Origin: Mesotoga prima MesG1.Ag.4.2
GTDB taxonomy: Bacteria > Thermotogota > Thermotogae > Petrotogales > Kosmotogaceae
Length of the DNA: 64,000 bases
NCBI RefSeq assembly: GCF_000147715.2
Contig: NC_017934.1
Span: 2,232,001 to 2,296,000, forward strand
Reading direction: 5' to 3'
Program-made: the position numbers and the translations under genes
The notes under the pieces: model-generated
Database searches by the model: none
Told to the model about the DNA's origin: nothing
Seen by the model: the letters and a program-made list of their open reading frames with translations, nothing else
Shown here: piece after piece, positions 43,511 to 52,587 of the stretch
How the letters are laid out: each line of letters starts with the position of its first letter
Numbering within the stretch: position 1 is the stretch's first letter

Positions 43511-43972
43511 CTACAAACCAAACGTCTCCTCAAAAACGCGTTTAACCTTTCTTTCATTCAAATCCGTTCTGAAAGTCAGCTTAATCTTGCCTTCATTCCA
43601 TACGATTTTGATTACTGTGCTATCGGAAGAAGTTCCCTGAGAAGAATTCGTATTGCTGGAGACCTTGATTTTTCTGAGTGATTCTTTTGGAATAAAGAGA
43701 TTACCAGGTGTTTCATTCAAGATCTCCTCTTTTGTCTTCTCGTTGTATCTGTCAAGCAGGGAATAGCCTGACGACATCACAGATGCCATCTTCTTAAAGA
43801 ACCCTTCCTTCCGCTCTTCAGAGGCATCCTTTGCTTTTTTAATGGCTTCATTCGTTAGTTCTCTGGTCAACTGCACCAACATGATTCCCTCTGGAATTAA
43901 AACAACATCGTACACCTTACTTCCAAAGAGTCCTGTAGAGCCCCCGGGAAAAAGCGCCAAAACGTTGTCCAT
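43511..43972 (-). CDS. Hypothetical protein, 153 residues
   Basis: A cytoplasmic protein with no recognised family. It starts MDNVLALFPGGSTGLFGSKV, has an alpha-helical charged middle (AIKKAKDASEERKEGFFKK) and a C-terminal beta part (STVIKIVWNEGKIKLTFRTD), resembling a small PH-like unit. The ATG at 43972 has GGAGGG upstream; the longer frame to 43987 is not used. Single gene between the HExxH protein and dat. Confidence 0.7.
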   Translation of the reverse strand: MDNVLALFPGGSTGLFGSKVYDVVLIPEGIMLVQLTRELTNEAIKKAKDASEERKEGFFKKMASVMSSGYSLLDRYNEKTKEEILNETPGNLFIPKESLRKIKVSSNTNSSQGTSSDSTVIKIVWNEGKIKLTFRTDLNERKVKRVFEETFGL

Positions 43973-44107
43973 AAAGAAACCCTCCAAATGAAAAGTCTGC
44001 TTACAGTTACGTTATATTCTAACACTGATGAGCTGTCTTACCGCAAATCGATAGCCAGTTTGATGCATAATATTGTTGCAGAGACTCAAAAACCCAAGGA
44101 GGTTTCT

Positions 44108-44959
44108 ATGTGGGCATTTCTTGATGGTGAATTTGTTCAGGAAAAGGAAAGGCTTGTTCAGCTGGAGAACCGCGGACTGACTTTTGCAGACGGTCTCTTT
44201 GAGGTTATTAGAACACTGGAAGGGAGAATACTGTTCTTTGAGGATCATTATTCAAGGATGAAAAAAAGTGCCGAATTCTTCAATATTGAAATGCGATTCC
44301 CTTCTGAAGAGGCAAGGAGGATTGCAGTTGAGTTAGTCAAAAGAAATGGTATAGAAGACGGGGAATTATATATCGAACTCACTAGGGGCACCGACCCTCA
44401 CAGAGATCACAGATACCCGCCGAAAGAAACCAGGAGCACGTTTTTCATGCTTGCACTTCCTCTAAGAAAGATAGATTCTACTAGCTGGAGAGATGGAGTC
44501 AAGCTTCTTACATATCCCGACTTGCGCCACGGACTCTGTGAACACAAAACGATAAACTTATTACCAAATGTTCTTGCCAAGAATTTTGCGTACGCCAGAG
44601 GAGGTTATGAAGCTCTGATGTTCAGAGAGTCAAACGGAAAAAAGTACGCTACCGAAGGTGGAAGCTCAAATTACTTCTTTGTGAAAGACGGCGTCTTCTA
44701 CACTCCCGAGGTTGACAATATTCTTTCCGGCATCACAAGAGGGAAGGTGATCTCTCTTGTCGAGGATCTTGGTTATGAGGTCGTTGAAAAGCGCATCGCC
44801 TTGGAAGAGTTCTTCAATGCAGAGGAAGTCTTCCTTGCCAGCACAGTTTCTCGTGTTATGCCCGTTAGGGCTATAGATGATGTCTCCTTCGAAGTATGCG
44901 GCAAGCATACTGCTAAGGTCATGAGAGCTTATGAGGATCTCTTTTTCTCTGCCAGATGA
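44108..44959 (+). CDS. dat: D-amino-acid transaminase (PLP fold type IV)
   Basis: A 283-residue cytoplasmic aminotransferase that makes D-amino acids, chiefly D-alanine and D-glutamate, for peptidoglycan, or branched-chain amino acids. The PLP Lys lies in EHKTINLLPNVLAKNFA, close to the DIKSLNLL motif of D-amino-acid transaminases and unlike BCAT. ATEGGSSNYFFVKDG and VSRVMPVRAID are fold IV signatures. The ATG at 44108 is chosen because AAGGAGG sits 5 bases upstream; a frame from 43988 lacks a site and the family N terminus begins FLDGEFV. Confidence 0.85.
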   Translation: MWAFLDGEFVQEKERLVQLENRGLTFADGLFEVIRTLEGRILFFEDHYSRMKKSAEFFNIEMRFPSEEARRIAVELVKRNGIEDGELYIELTRGTDPHRDHRYPPKETRSTFFMLALPLRKIDSTSWRDGVKLLTYPDLRHGLCEHKTINLLPNVLAKNFAYARGGYEALMFRESNGKKYATEGGSSNYFFVKDGVFYTPEVDNILSGITRGKVISLVEDLGYEVVEKRIALEEFFNAEEVFLASTVSRVMPVRAIDDVSFEVCGKHTAKVMRAYEDLFFSAR

Positions 44960-45011
44960 ACGATTCGGTTCGAATTTTCGATTAAAGTAAACAATAGGTG
45001 TAAATTCCGCT

Positions 45012-45045
45012 TACTGGCCTTTCGTAAGCTAAGCCAGTATATAAT
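45012..45045 (+). promoter_or_regulatory. Candidate promoter and palindrome upstream of the peptide transporter operon
   Basis: A TATAAT (45040-45045) precedes the ATG at 45095, with TTGGAGGTG as the binding site. Overlapping its -35 region is TACTGGC/GCCAGTA, a 7-bp inverted repeat with 14 bases between the arms (45012-45039), which may be an operator. No clear -35 box. Confidence 0.5.
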
Positions 45046-45094
45046 TGCATAAATCTGTCATGTTCCACATCATCTTTCTTGGAGGTGTCACGCG

Positions 45095-47182
45095 ATGAAG
45101 AAACTCTTTGTCTGTATGCTCGTTCTTTTTTTCTCGGGTCTGTCTTTGGCGCAGATTTCCGCAGAAGAAGCGATACCAGTAATTGAATCTAGAGGGATTT
45201 TGACTTCAGTTGACGAGTCACCACTAACTTTCACAGAGTTTAAGGCGGCTATTGAAAAGGCCTTCCCTGGTAAGGAAGAAATCATTAAGGGGAAGGGTGA
45301 AGTTTCAAGAGCGGATTTTGCAGTTGCAATGGTTGAAGTTCTTGGACTGCAGTCCGAAGCAGAGGCATTTGACGAGATTTGTACGACTGCTCTCGATGAG
45401 TGGGAAGCTCCGGAGGAAGCTTGGGGAGCGCTTACCGTTGCTTACAGAAGCAACCGCCAGCTTCTTGACTTCAGGTACGGCCATGTGATCGAGGCCAGTT
45501 CGCCAATCACTAGGAAAGAGGCGGCAATATCCATTTATATGGCAATAAATCCACCCGCGAAGGGTGGTACGGCCACTACAGCTGTTACTGCAGATGCGCC
45601 CGGTTTCAACACGCTGTTTACTTCTGCGGGTTTGACATGGACAATCTGTAATATCATCGGCGATGGAGTCACCGGCACAGATAAGGATGGGTTCTATTTC
45701 CCCAGGATGATAAAGAGAATGCCGTCTCTTGAGAACGGTCTAATGGTAATAAATGAAGATGGTTCTCTCACCATAACTTATGAACTGAGAAAGGGTATGA
45801 AGTGGCATGATGGAGAACCCGTTACTGCTCACGATGCGAAATTCCAGTGGGAAGTAATGAACAGTGGTGCTCCTGTTACGACGAACTACTTCGAAAGTTC
45901 CGTTTCGGAAGTAGAAGTTATCGACGATTACACATACTCTATCACTCTTCCAGAACCTCTGAGTAATGCAGAGCTAGGTTCTTCTGTTTACGCTTACTAC
46001 TTTGGATGGTTCCAACTCCCCGAACACGTTTTCAGAGATAGTTACGAGGAAGCGAAGCATTCTGGAAGCTGGGACAGTTTCGTGGAAAATGCGACAAAGA
46101 ATCCGATTATGACAGGACCGTACAAGCTAAAAGAATACGTGGAAGGCCAGTATGTGATAATGGAAGCTTTTGATGAGTACTACATGGATAGACCGAACAT
46201 CGACCAGTTGGTTATGAGAATTATTCCAGACATGGATGTCGTATTCGCATCCACACTTAATGGGGAAATCGATTTCGGAAGATACACTCTAACTCTAAAA
46301 CAATCAGTGCAGCTTGAGAATGAACGAGCAGATATGTTCAACGTTTTCTACACACCAAACATTGCTTATGATAACCTGAATCTGAATTTGAGAGATCCAG
46401 AGGATACATCTAAGCCACATCCGATCTTTGGAGACAAGAGAGTAAGGCAGGCCGTTCTCTATGGTCTAAATAGAGAACAGATAAGCAATGTAGTCTACGC
46501 AGGCCTTGCCGAAGTCGTAGATACCTGGATAACCGATCTGCACCAGATGAGAGATGCTCTCAAGAGCCCGGAGGTTAAGCACTACGAGTACAACCCCGCG
46601 AAAGCCAAAGCTCTTCTCGAAGAGGCAGGCTGGAAGCTTAACAGTAAAGGCATATACGAAAAGGACGGAACGCCTCTGAAGTTTAGCCTTTCTCTCGCCT
46701 CTGGCAGCGGCGATTACCAGATGATGGCCCAGATGATCCAGGGAATGTTGAAGCAAATTGGAATGGAAGTAGAAATTGAGGTGATGCCAGCGCTGGTAAT
46801 CTGGACCGAGATATTCCCCTATGGGGATTTTGATGCACATATCTCAGGCTGGGGGTATGGAGTCAGCGACGAAGCGGCGAATTATTGGACCACTGATCAG
46901 ATACCCTCTGAAGAGAATTATTGGGGAGGAATGAACTTCACCGGCTGGGCAAATGCGGAAAACGATGAAATAGTCAACGCAGCCGCCAGGGAGCTCGATC
47001 CGGAAAAGAAGCTGGCACTCTATGAAAAGCACTTCGCGCTTTGGACCGAGGAACTCCCTGTTCTGCCCCTGGTTGTTGCGCCGACACCCCATTTTGCAAA
47101 GAAATACATTAAGAGCTTCAATTCCGGCTACGACAACGGTTTGGGCTGGATAATTCAGAACTGGTACATTGACGAGCAATAA
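45095..47182 (+). CDS. Oligopeptide ABC transporter substrate-binding protein with N-terminal SLH-like region
   Basis: A 695-residue secreted protein. Signal peptide 1-19. Residues 20-150 resemble S-layer homology (SLH) repeats: VSRADFAVAMVEVLGL, then EAWGALTVAYRSNRQLLDF, then ITRKEAAISIYMAINP. Residues 155-695 are a family 5 (OppA/DppA) binding protein: PSLENGLMVINEDGSLTITY, YELRKGMKWHDGEPVTAHD and PIMTGPYKLKEYVEGQ are family stretches, and RVRQAVLYGLNREQI as well. SLH domains bind cell-wall polymers, so the receptor may be anchored to the wall or the toga. ATG behind TTGGAGGTG. First gene of a six-gene peptide-uptake operon. Confidence 0.9.
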   Translation: MKKLFVCMLVLFFSGLSLAQISAEEAIPVIESRGILTSVDESPLTFTEFKAAIEKAFPGKEEIIKGKGEVSRADFAVAMVEVLGLQSEAEAFDEICTTALDEWEAPEEAWGALTVAYRSNRQLLDFRYGHVIEASSPITRKEAAISIYMAINPPAKGGTATTAVTADAPGFNTLFTSAGLTWTICNIIGDGVTGTDKDGFYFPRMIKRMPSLENGLMVINEDGSLTITYELRKGMKWHDGEPVTAHDAKFQWEVMNSGAPVTTNYFESSVSEVEVIDDYTYSITLPEPLSNAELGSSVYAYYFGWFQLPEHVFRDSYEEAKHSGSWDSFVENATKNPIMTGPYKLKEYVEGQYVIMEAFDEYYMDRPNIDQLVMRIIPDMDVVFASTLNGEIDFGRYTLTLKQSVQLENERADMFNVFYTPNIAYDNLNLNLRDPEDTSKPHPIFGDKRVRQAVLYGLNREQISNVVYAGLAEVVDTWITDLHQMRDALKSPEVKHYEYNPAKAKALLEEAGWKLNSKGIYEKDGTPLKFSLSLASGSGDYQMMAQMIQGMLKQIGMEVEIEVMPALVIWTEIFPYGDFDAHISGWGYGVSDEAANYWTTDQIPSEENYWGGMNFTGWANAENDEIVNAAARELDPEKKLALYEKHFALWTEELPVLPLVVAPTPHFAKKYIKSFNSGYDNGLGWIIQNWYIDEQ

Positions 47183-47189
47183 GAATCTT

Positions 47190-47216
47190 TGGGGGAGAAG
47201 AGGATCTTCTCCCCCA
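47190..47216 (+). terminator. Attenuator-like hairpin after the binding protein gene
   Basis: Stem TGGGGGAGAAGA/TCTTCTCCCCCA directly after the stop, followed by T-rich sequence (TCTTCAATTTCATAATTT). Partial termination here would lower downstream expression relative to the binding protein. Confidence 0.8.
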
Positions 47217-47247
47217 TCTTCAATTTCATAATTTCGGAGGTTTAGAT

Positions 47248-48615
47248 ATGAAGTTCATCGAGCTTATCGATTCTGTTCCCGATTATAAGGAGTTTTTCAC
47301 CGTTGAGGAGATGGATCGGCGATCTCTAGAGCTGGCAAAGAGATATCCTGGAAAAGTCAAAGTTTACGAAGCAGGAAAATCACGCGGAGAAAATCCAATC
47401 TACGTACTTGAAATTGGCAGCGGAAAGAAGAATGCTCTTCTCTTTGGCTGTCCGCACCCTAACGAACCGATTGGCGCAATGATGCTGGACTTCCTAAGTG
47501 AAAGACTTGCCAACGACGATACCTTTCGGGATCAGTTTGACTACACCTGGCATTTGATTAAGGTAATAGATGTTGACGGTACTAAATTGAATGAAGGTTG
47601 GTTCAAGGATTCTTCATCCATAAGAAAATACGCAGCCAACTTCTACAGACCGCCCGGTCATGAGCAAGTTGAATGGACCTTCCCGGTCGACTATGAAACG
47701 CTTCACTTTCACTCGCCTTTACCAGAGACGCAAGTGCTTATGAAACTTATCGAGGAGAAGAAACCCGAGTTCATGTATTCTCTTCACAATTCTGGTTTTG
47801 GAGGCGTCTATTATTATGTGAGTGACGCAGTTCCAGAACTCTACGAGACTTTCAGCAAACTTCCCGGTTTGTTTGATTTACCGCTTTCTCTTGGAGAGCC
47901 CGAAGCACCTTTTTTGGAGCAGCTTGAACCAGCCGTTTTCAAGCTTTTCGGAATGGCTCAAGAGTACGATTATCTGAAGAAGAATCTTGGTCCCGACAAG
48001 GACCCGGCAGACGTCATCAAGGCCGGGACTAGTTCTGATGATTTTGCTTCATCCGTAGCCGATACGTTTTCCTTAGTTTGTGAGATGCCATATTACTATG
48101 ATTCAAGGGTAGAAGACATGTCTGAAGCCGATATTACGAGGAAGGAAGCGCAGAGATTCAATTATCAAAGGTCCGTTGAGAATTTTGAGTTCGTCAGCGA
48201 AGTGATGAAAGCAGTTGAACCATATGTTATTGACAGAAATTCCCCGTTCTACAGGGTCTTCAAGAATGTTCTTGAAACCTATCCCGATCAACTGCAGGCG
48301 CAGAAGAACTGGATTGAAAACGATCCGTCTCTGGAGAGAAAGGCAAGTGTGGCAGAGGTCTTTGATAATAAGATAGTCAGCCAGTTCTATCAATCATTGA
48401 TGCTCGGGATGCTAAGAAGGCTATTAAGAGAAAACGACAATGGATCTAAGGAGCTAGCGGCGATCTCCAAGATGGCAGATGAGGCATTTGAGAGAAAAAT
48501 GGAGTATCTTGAAAACAATCTGAACTACACTGCAGTCCCCATAAAGAGCCTTGTCAGTGTTCAGTTGATTGCAGGTTTGAACGTCGCCGACTATATTCAG
48601 AGAAGGGAAAGCTAG
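47248..48615 (+). CDS. M14 family zinc carboxypeptidase-like protein
   Basis: A 455-residue protein with no signal peptide. Zinc ligands are His70 and Glu73 (GCPHPNEPIGA) and His180 (EFMYSLHNSGFGG); the catalytic Glu is Glu279 in VCEMPYY. The C-terminal 170 residues are helical and unusual for the family. ATG at 47248 with GGAGG upstream. It lies between the binding protein and the permeases of a peptide importer, so it could trim imported peptides in the cytoplasm. Confidence 0.88.
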   Translation: MKFIELIDSVPDYKEFFTVEEMDRRSLELAKRYPGKVKVYEAGKSRGENPIYVLEIGSGKKNALLFGCPHPNEPIGAMMLDFLSERLANDDTFRDQFDYTWHLIKVIDVDGTKLNEGWFKDSSSIRKYAANFYRPPGHEQVEWTFPVDYETLHFHSPLPETQVLMKLIEEKKPEFMYSLHNSGFGGVYYYVSDAVPELYETFSKLPGLFDLPLSLGEPEAPFLEQLEPAVFKLFGMAQEYDYLKKNLGPDKDPADVIKAGTSSDDFASSVADTFSLVCEMPYYYDSRVEDMSEADITRKEAQRFNYQRSVENFEFVSEVMKAVEPYVIDRNSPFYRVFKNVLETYPDQLQAQKNWIENDPSLERKASVAEVFDNKIVSQFYQSLMLGMLRRLLRENDNGSKELAAISKMADEAFERKMEYLENNLNYTAVPIKSLVSVQLIAGLNVADYIQRRES

Positions 48616-48620
48616 AAGTC

Positions 48621-49607
48621 GTGAAGGTGTATTTTCTAAAGAGGTTTCTTGAACTTATCCCGATTTTCTTCGCAATCTCAATAATAATATTCGTCATAAT
48701 GAACTCAATGCCAGGTGACCCACTACTGCAAATGAGAATGCAAAACCCTCGTGCAATGACCAATGACCCCGAAAGAATGAAGGAACTCAGAGAGTACTAT
48801 CATCTTGATGACCCTCTTCCGGTTAAGTACTTTACCTGGTTGAAGAGTGTTCTAACCGGTGACCTGGGTTATTCAAGTATGTACAAGTCTCCTGTAATAG
48901 ATCTGATTGCTTCACGTTTGCCCAACACGCTAGTGCTCACGATCACTGCCTGGCTAATCGGGCTTGTATTTGCACTTCCAATAGGCATTATTTCAGCCGT
49001 TAAAAAGTATTCGACCTTCGACTACGCAACCACCATATTTGCTTTTATCGGCATTTCATTGCCGGGCTTCTGGTTTGCTTTGATCGCAATCATTATCTTC
49101 AGTGTTAATTTAGGCTGGTTCCCCGTTTCGGGTATGGCAACCTATGGAATAACCGGTTTTTGGAATATCTTTGCAGACAGAGTGAGACACCTTGTGCTGC
49201 CTGCCTTTGTATTGGGATTGGTTCAGGTGGCATCATGGGTAAGATACATCAGGACGTCGCTGCTCGAAGTTCTCGATCAAGACTATGTAAGAACTGCTTA
49301 CGCTAAGGGAGTGCCCGACAGAAAAGTAATCATTAAACATGCGCTGAAAAATGCGATGATACCGATAATCACTATAATTGCACTTGATATTCCGTATTTC
49401 TTCGGTGGAGCGTTGATCATTGAAACTGTCTTTTCATGGCCCGGAATGGGAAGGCTTATGTACAATGCAGTTATTTCCAGCGACTATAATCTTGCGATCA
49501 GCTGTCTAATGTTTCTGGCAATAATAACGTTGATTTCGAATCTTGTTGCCGACTTCCTGTACGTGATGGTCGATCCCAGAATCAGAATGGGAAGAAAGGG
49601 AGCTTAG
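48621..49607 (+). CDS. Peptide ABC transporter permease (DppB type)
   Basis: A 328-residue inner-membrane permease with six segments. The N terminus KVYFLKRFLELIPIFFAIS and MNSMPGDPLL are typical of DppB/OppB, and the cytoplasmic EAA loop reads YVRTAYAKGVPDRKVIIKHALKNA. GTG start; gap to the carboxypeptidase 5 bases. Forms the channel with the next permease. Confidence 0.95.
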   Translation: MKVYFLKRFLELIPIFFAISIIIFVIMNSMPGDPLLQMRMQNPRAMTNDPERMKELREYYHLDDPLPVKYFTWLKSVLTGDLGYSSMYKSPVIDLIASRLPNTLVLTITAWLIGLVFALPIGIISAVKKYSTFDYATTIFAFIGISLPGFWFALIAIIIFSVNLGWFPVSGMATYGITGFWNIFADRVRHLVLPAFVLGLVQVASWVRYIRTSLLEVLDQDYVRTAYAKGVPDRKVIIKHALKNAMIPIITIIALDIPYFFGGALIIETVFSWPGMGRLMYNAVISSDYNLAISCLMFLAIITLISNLVADFLYVMVDPRIRMGRKGA

Positions 49608-49609
49608 TT

Positions 49610-50542
49610 ATGGCAAAGTTTTTTTACAAGAGAAAACTGGATGAGATAGAGGAGAAAGCGCGACCTGTTCACATAAACAGCTACAAACAACTCGTGTGGA
49701 CGAAATTCAAGAGCCACAAACTTGCCCTTTTTGGTGCCGTCGTGTTGATTGGTGTAGCGTTTTTCACTCTGCTTGGCCCCCTCTTCGTTGAGGTAGGGTA
49801 CGAAGATATGGATTTTTCAAATCTCTTTTCTCCACCGTTGACTGAGGGTCATCCCTTTGGTACCGATGAACTTGGACATGATGTACTCGTGAGAGTTATG
49901 TATGGCGGAAGGATATCGTTATTTGTGGGTTTTGCTTCAGCAGTCATTACGACTCTAATAGGAACGCTCGTGGGATTGTTTTCGGGTTTTTACGGTGGAA
50001 TCGTTGATAGGTTGTTGATGAGATTCGTAGACGTAATGCTTTCTATACCGATGTTCCCAATTTTGATAACCCTTACTCTTGTTTTTGGTTCGGGAATTAT
50101 GAATATCATTCTTGTACTTACTGTGTTTGGCTGGATGGGAGTTTCAAGATTGGTTAGAGGACTGGTTCTTTCGATAAGAGAGACTGAGTACGTAATGTCA
50201 GCAAGGGCTATGGGTGTGAGAAATGGAAGAATCATATTGAGGCATGTTCTGCCCAACGTTATACCGATAGTTATTGTCTCTGCCACCTTGAACATGTCTT
50301 ACGCAATTCTTGCCGAATCATCGCTGAGTTACCTGGGACTTGGCATTCAACCTCCGATGCCTTCATGGGGAAATATGCTTCAGAGGGCAATGAATTACAT
50401 ATTGGGAACCACTGCTGGTACTAATCCCTGGTGGCTTACCGTCTTTCCAGGGTTCTTTATTTTCATAACCGTGTTGAACGTAAACTTCCTGGGAGATGGG
50501 CTTAGAGACGCTTTAGATCCCAAATTTGTGAGTGAGAGTTGA
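49610..50542 (+). CDS. Peptide ABC transporter permease (DppC type)
   Basis: A 310-residue permease, partner of the previous one. N-terminal VWTKFKSHKLALFGAVVL, the conserved HPFGTDELGHDVLVRVMYGGR and the EAA loop YVMSARAMGVRNGRIILRHV are visible. ATG at 49610 with GGGAG upstream, two bases after the previous stop. Confidence 0.95.
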   Translation: MAKFFYKRKLDEIEEKARPVHINSYKQLVWTKFKSHKLALFGAVVLIGVAFFTLLGPLFVEVGYEDMDFSNLFSPPLTEGHPFGTDELGHDVLVRVMYGGRISLFVGFASAVITTLIGTLVGLFSGFYGGIVDRLLMRFVDVMLSIPMFPILITLTLVFGSGIMNIILVLTVFGWMGVSRLVRGLVLSIRETEYVMSARAMGVRNGRIILRHVLPNVIPIVIVSATLNMSYAILAESSLSYLGLGIQPPMPSWGNMLQRAMNYILGTTAGTNPWWLTVFPGFFIFITVLNVNFLGDGLRDALDPKFVSES

Positions 50543-50547
50543 AGTTC

Positions 50548-51534
50548 ATGGAGAGAATACTAGAAGTTGATGACCTGAAAATCTCTTTCAGGACACAGCT
50601 CGGAAAGATAACACCGGTCGATGGCGTTTCTTTTGGATTGTCAAAAGGCGAAACTCTAGGAATCGTGGGAGAGTCCGGGTGTGGGAAGACGATCACAGCC
50701 TTTTCAATTGTTAGACTACTTCCCAAAAACGCATTCCTGGGCGACAAAACTAAGATCTCTTTCAGGGGAAGGGACATTTCTACGCTGAGTAAACAAGAGC
50801 TACAGAAAATCAGGGGAAAGTCAATATCCATGGTATTTCAAGAGCCCATGACTTCTTTGAATCCTCTTTATACAATTGGATGGCAAATCTCGGAAGTGTA
50901 CAGACTGCACGAAGGTCTTGATGAAGATGATGCGATGAAGAGAAGCATTGAAATGCTGCGACTTGTAGGAATTCCAGAACCCCAGAAGAGAGTGAAGGAA
51001 TTTCCTCATCAATTATCCGGGGGGATGAGGCAGAGGGTAATGATTGCCATGGCTCTTGCTTGCAGTCCTGAGCTACTGATAGCTGACGAGCCGACTACTG
51101 CACTGGATGTCACGATACAGGCCCAGGTGCTTGAACTTATGAACGAGTTGAAGAGCAAGTTTGACACCGCAACTATAATAATTACTCACGACTTGGGCGT
51201 AATCGCTGAAATGTGCGACAGGGTTGTTGTGATGTACGCCGGCCAGATTGTTGAAAGCGGAGGAGTATTCGATATCTTTGACAAACCAGTTCATCCCTAC
51301 ACAAAAGGTCTCATAAGTTCTATACCTAAGATAGATGTTGCAAAAAAGGATCAAAAGAAGCTCAATGTAATAAACGGTTACGTACCACATCCATCGAATT
51401 TTCCGGAAGGATGCAGATTCAGGCCCCGATGTCCTGTAGCGTTCGAAAAGTGCACACAGCAGCCGCCAGTAGTTCAGATTGAGAGACAGCACTCCGTTCG
51501 ATGTTGGCTTTTCGAAGGGCGTGATGTATTATGA
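50548..51534 (+). CDS. Peptide ABC transporter ATP-binding protein (DppD type)
   Basis: A 328-residue ATPase. Walker A is GESGCGKTI, signature LSGGMRQRV and Walker [13 protein letters not shown], with ITHDLG switch. The C-terminal oligopeptide-transporter zone has the [14 protein letters not shown] cysteines, a probable iron-sulfur cluster. The ATG at 50548 is used; the TTG at 50539 gives a small extension. It pairs with the next ATPase, whose gene overlaps by four bases. Confidence 0.95.
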   Translation: MERILEVDDLKISFRTQLGKITPVDGVSFGLSKGETLGIVGESGCGKTITAFSIVRLLPKNAFLGDKTKISFRGRDISTLSKQELQKIRGKSISMVFQEPMTSLNPLYTIGWQISEVYRLHEGLDEDDAMKRSIEMLRLVGIPEPQKRVKEFPHQLSGGMRQRVMIAMALACSPELLIADEPTTALDVTIQAQVLELMNELKSKFDTATIIITHDLGVIAEMCDRVVVMYAGQIVESGGVFDIFDKPVHPYTKGLISSIPKIDVAKKDQKKLNVINGYVPHPSNFPEGCRFRPRCPVAFEKCTQQPPVVQIERQHSVRCWLFEGRDVL

Positions 51535-52526
51535 AAGCCTCTCCGATGGTAGAGATTAGGGATCTCAGAAAATGGTTTCCCGTGAAGAGTGGGTTTAAAG
51601 TGAAGTCTCATTTGAAGGCCGTGGATGGTGTTGACCTAGAAATAGTAAAGGGAGAGACTCTTGGATTGGTTGGAGAATCGGGTTGCGGTAAGACAACGAT
51701 AGGAAGGACTTTGATAAAGATTTACCAGCCTACTGGAGGTGAGTTTCTCTATAGAGGAGAAGGCTCCCCCGAAGGTGGCATTGATATCTTTTCCCTCTCT
51801 GAATCCAAAATGAGGCCATTCAGAAGAGAGATACAGATGGTGTTCCAGGATCCGTACGCTTCTCTGAATCCACGCATGACTGTATTCGATATAATTGCAG
51901 AAGGTTTGAGAGTCCATTCAGTTGGTAGGAGCAAAGAAGAGCGCAAGGCAATGATAGCCGAGATACTTGAAAAGGTCGGTCTTAGACCGGAGTACATGTT
52001 CCGCTATCCTCACGAGTTCTCTGGTGGTCAGAGACAGAGAATTGGAATAGCAAGGTCAATAATTCTTAACCCGAGTCTGGTCATTTGTGATGAGCCGGTT
52101 TCGGCTCTCGATGTCTCAGTTCAGGCTCAGGTGATAAATCTTCTCGAGGATCTGAAACATGATTTTGGCCTCACATATCTCTTCATTGCTCACGATCTGG
52201 CAGTCGTAAAACACATCTGTGACAGGATTTCTGTGATGTATCTTGGAAAGATTGTTGAAACGGCAGAAACCGATTCCCTTTTTAACGATCCTCTGCACCC
52301 TTACACAAGGGGATTGTTATCCTCGATTCCTATCCCGAATCCCCACTTAAGAAGTGCCAGAAATAGAGAGATAGTGAAAGGGGATATTCCCTCACCTGTT
52401 GATCCACCAGAAACGTGCAGATTCGTTAAGAGATGCCCGAGGGCATTCGATAGATGCTGGAAAGAAAGCCCTTCATTGAAGGAAGTGAGTGATGGTCACT
52501 TTGTTTCGTGCTTTCTTTATGATTAA
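51531..52526 (+). CDS. Peptide ABC transporter ATP-binding protein (DppF type)
   Basis: A 331-residue ATPase, partner of the previous one. Walker [10 protein letters not shown], signature [13 protein letters not shown], Walker [13 protein letters not shown], and the C-terminal [14 protein letters not shown] motif. ATG start overlaps the previous stop (ATGA). The operon ends here. Confidence 0.96.
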   Translation: MKASPMVEIRDLRKWFPVKSGFKVKSHLKAVDGVDLEIVKGETLGLVGESGCGKTTIGRTLIKIYQPTGGEFLYRGEGSPEGGIDIFSLSESKMRPFRREIQMVFQDPYASLNPRMTVFDIIAEGLRVHSVGRSKEERKAMIAEILEKVGLRPEYMFRYPHEFSGGQRQRIGIARSIILNPSLVICDEPVSALDVSVQAQVINLLEDLKHDFGLTYLFIAHDLAVVKHICDRISVMYLGKIVETAETDSLFNDPLHPYTRGLLSSIPIPNPHLRSARNREIVKGDIPSPVDPPETCRFVKRCPRAFDRCWKESPSLKEVSDGHFVSCFLYD

Positions 52527-52587
52527 TAGATTGTTCTGAAGAAGTTCTTGACCCGTCTTGAATTGCGAACCGCTGTGAGCAAGTCTC

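Noticed and set aside
43988-44107. A 40-residue N-terminal extension of the transaminase.
   Set aside because: No ribosome binding site precedes it and the family begins at the WAFLDGEF segment, with AAGGAGG directly upstream.
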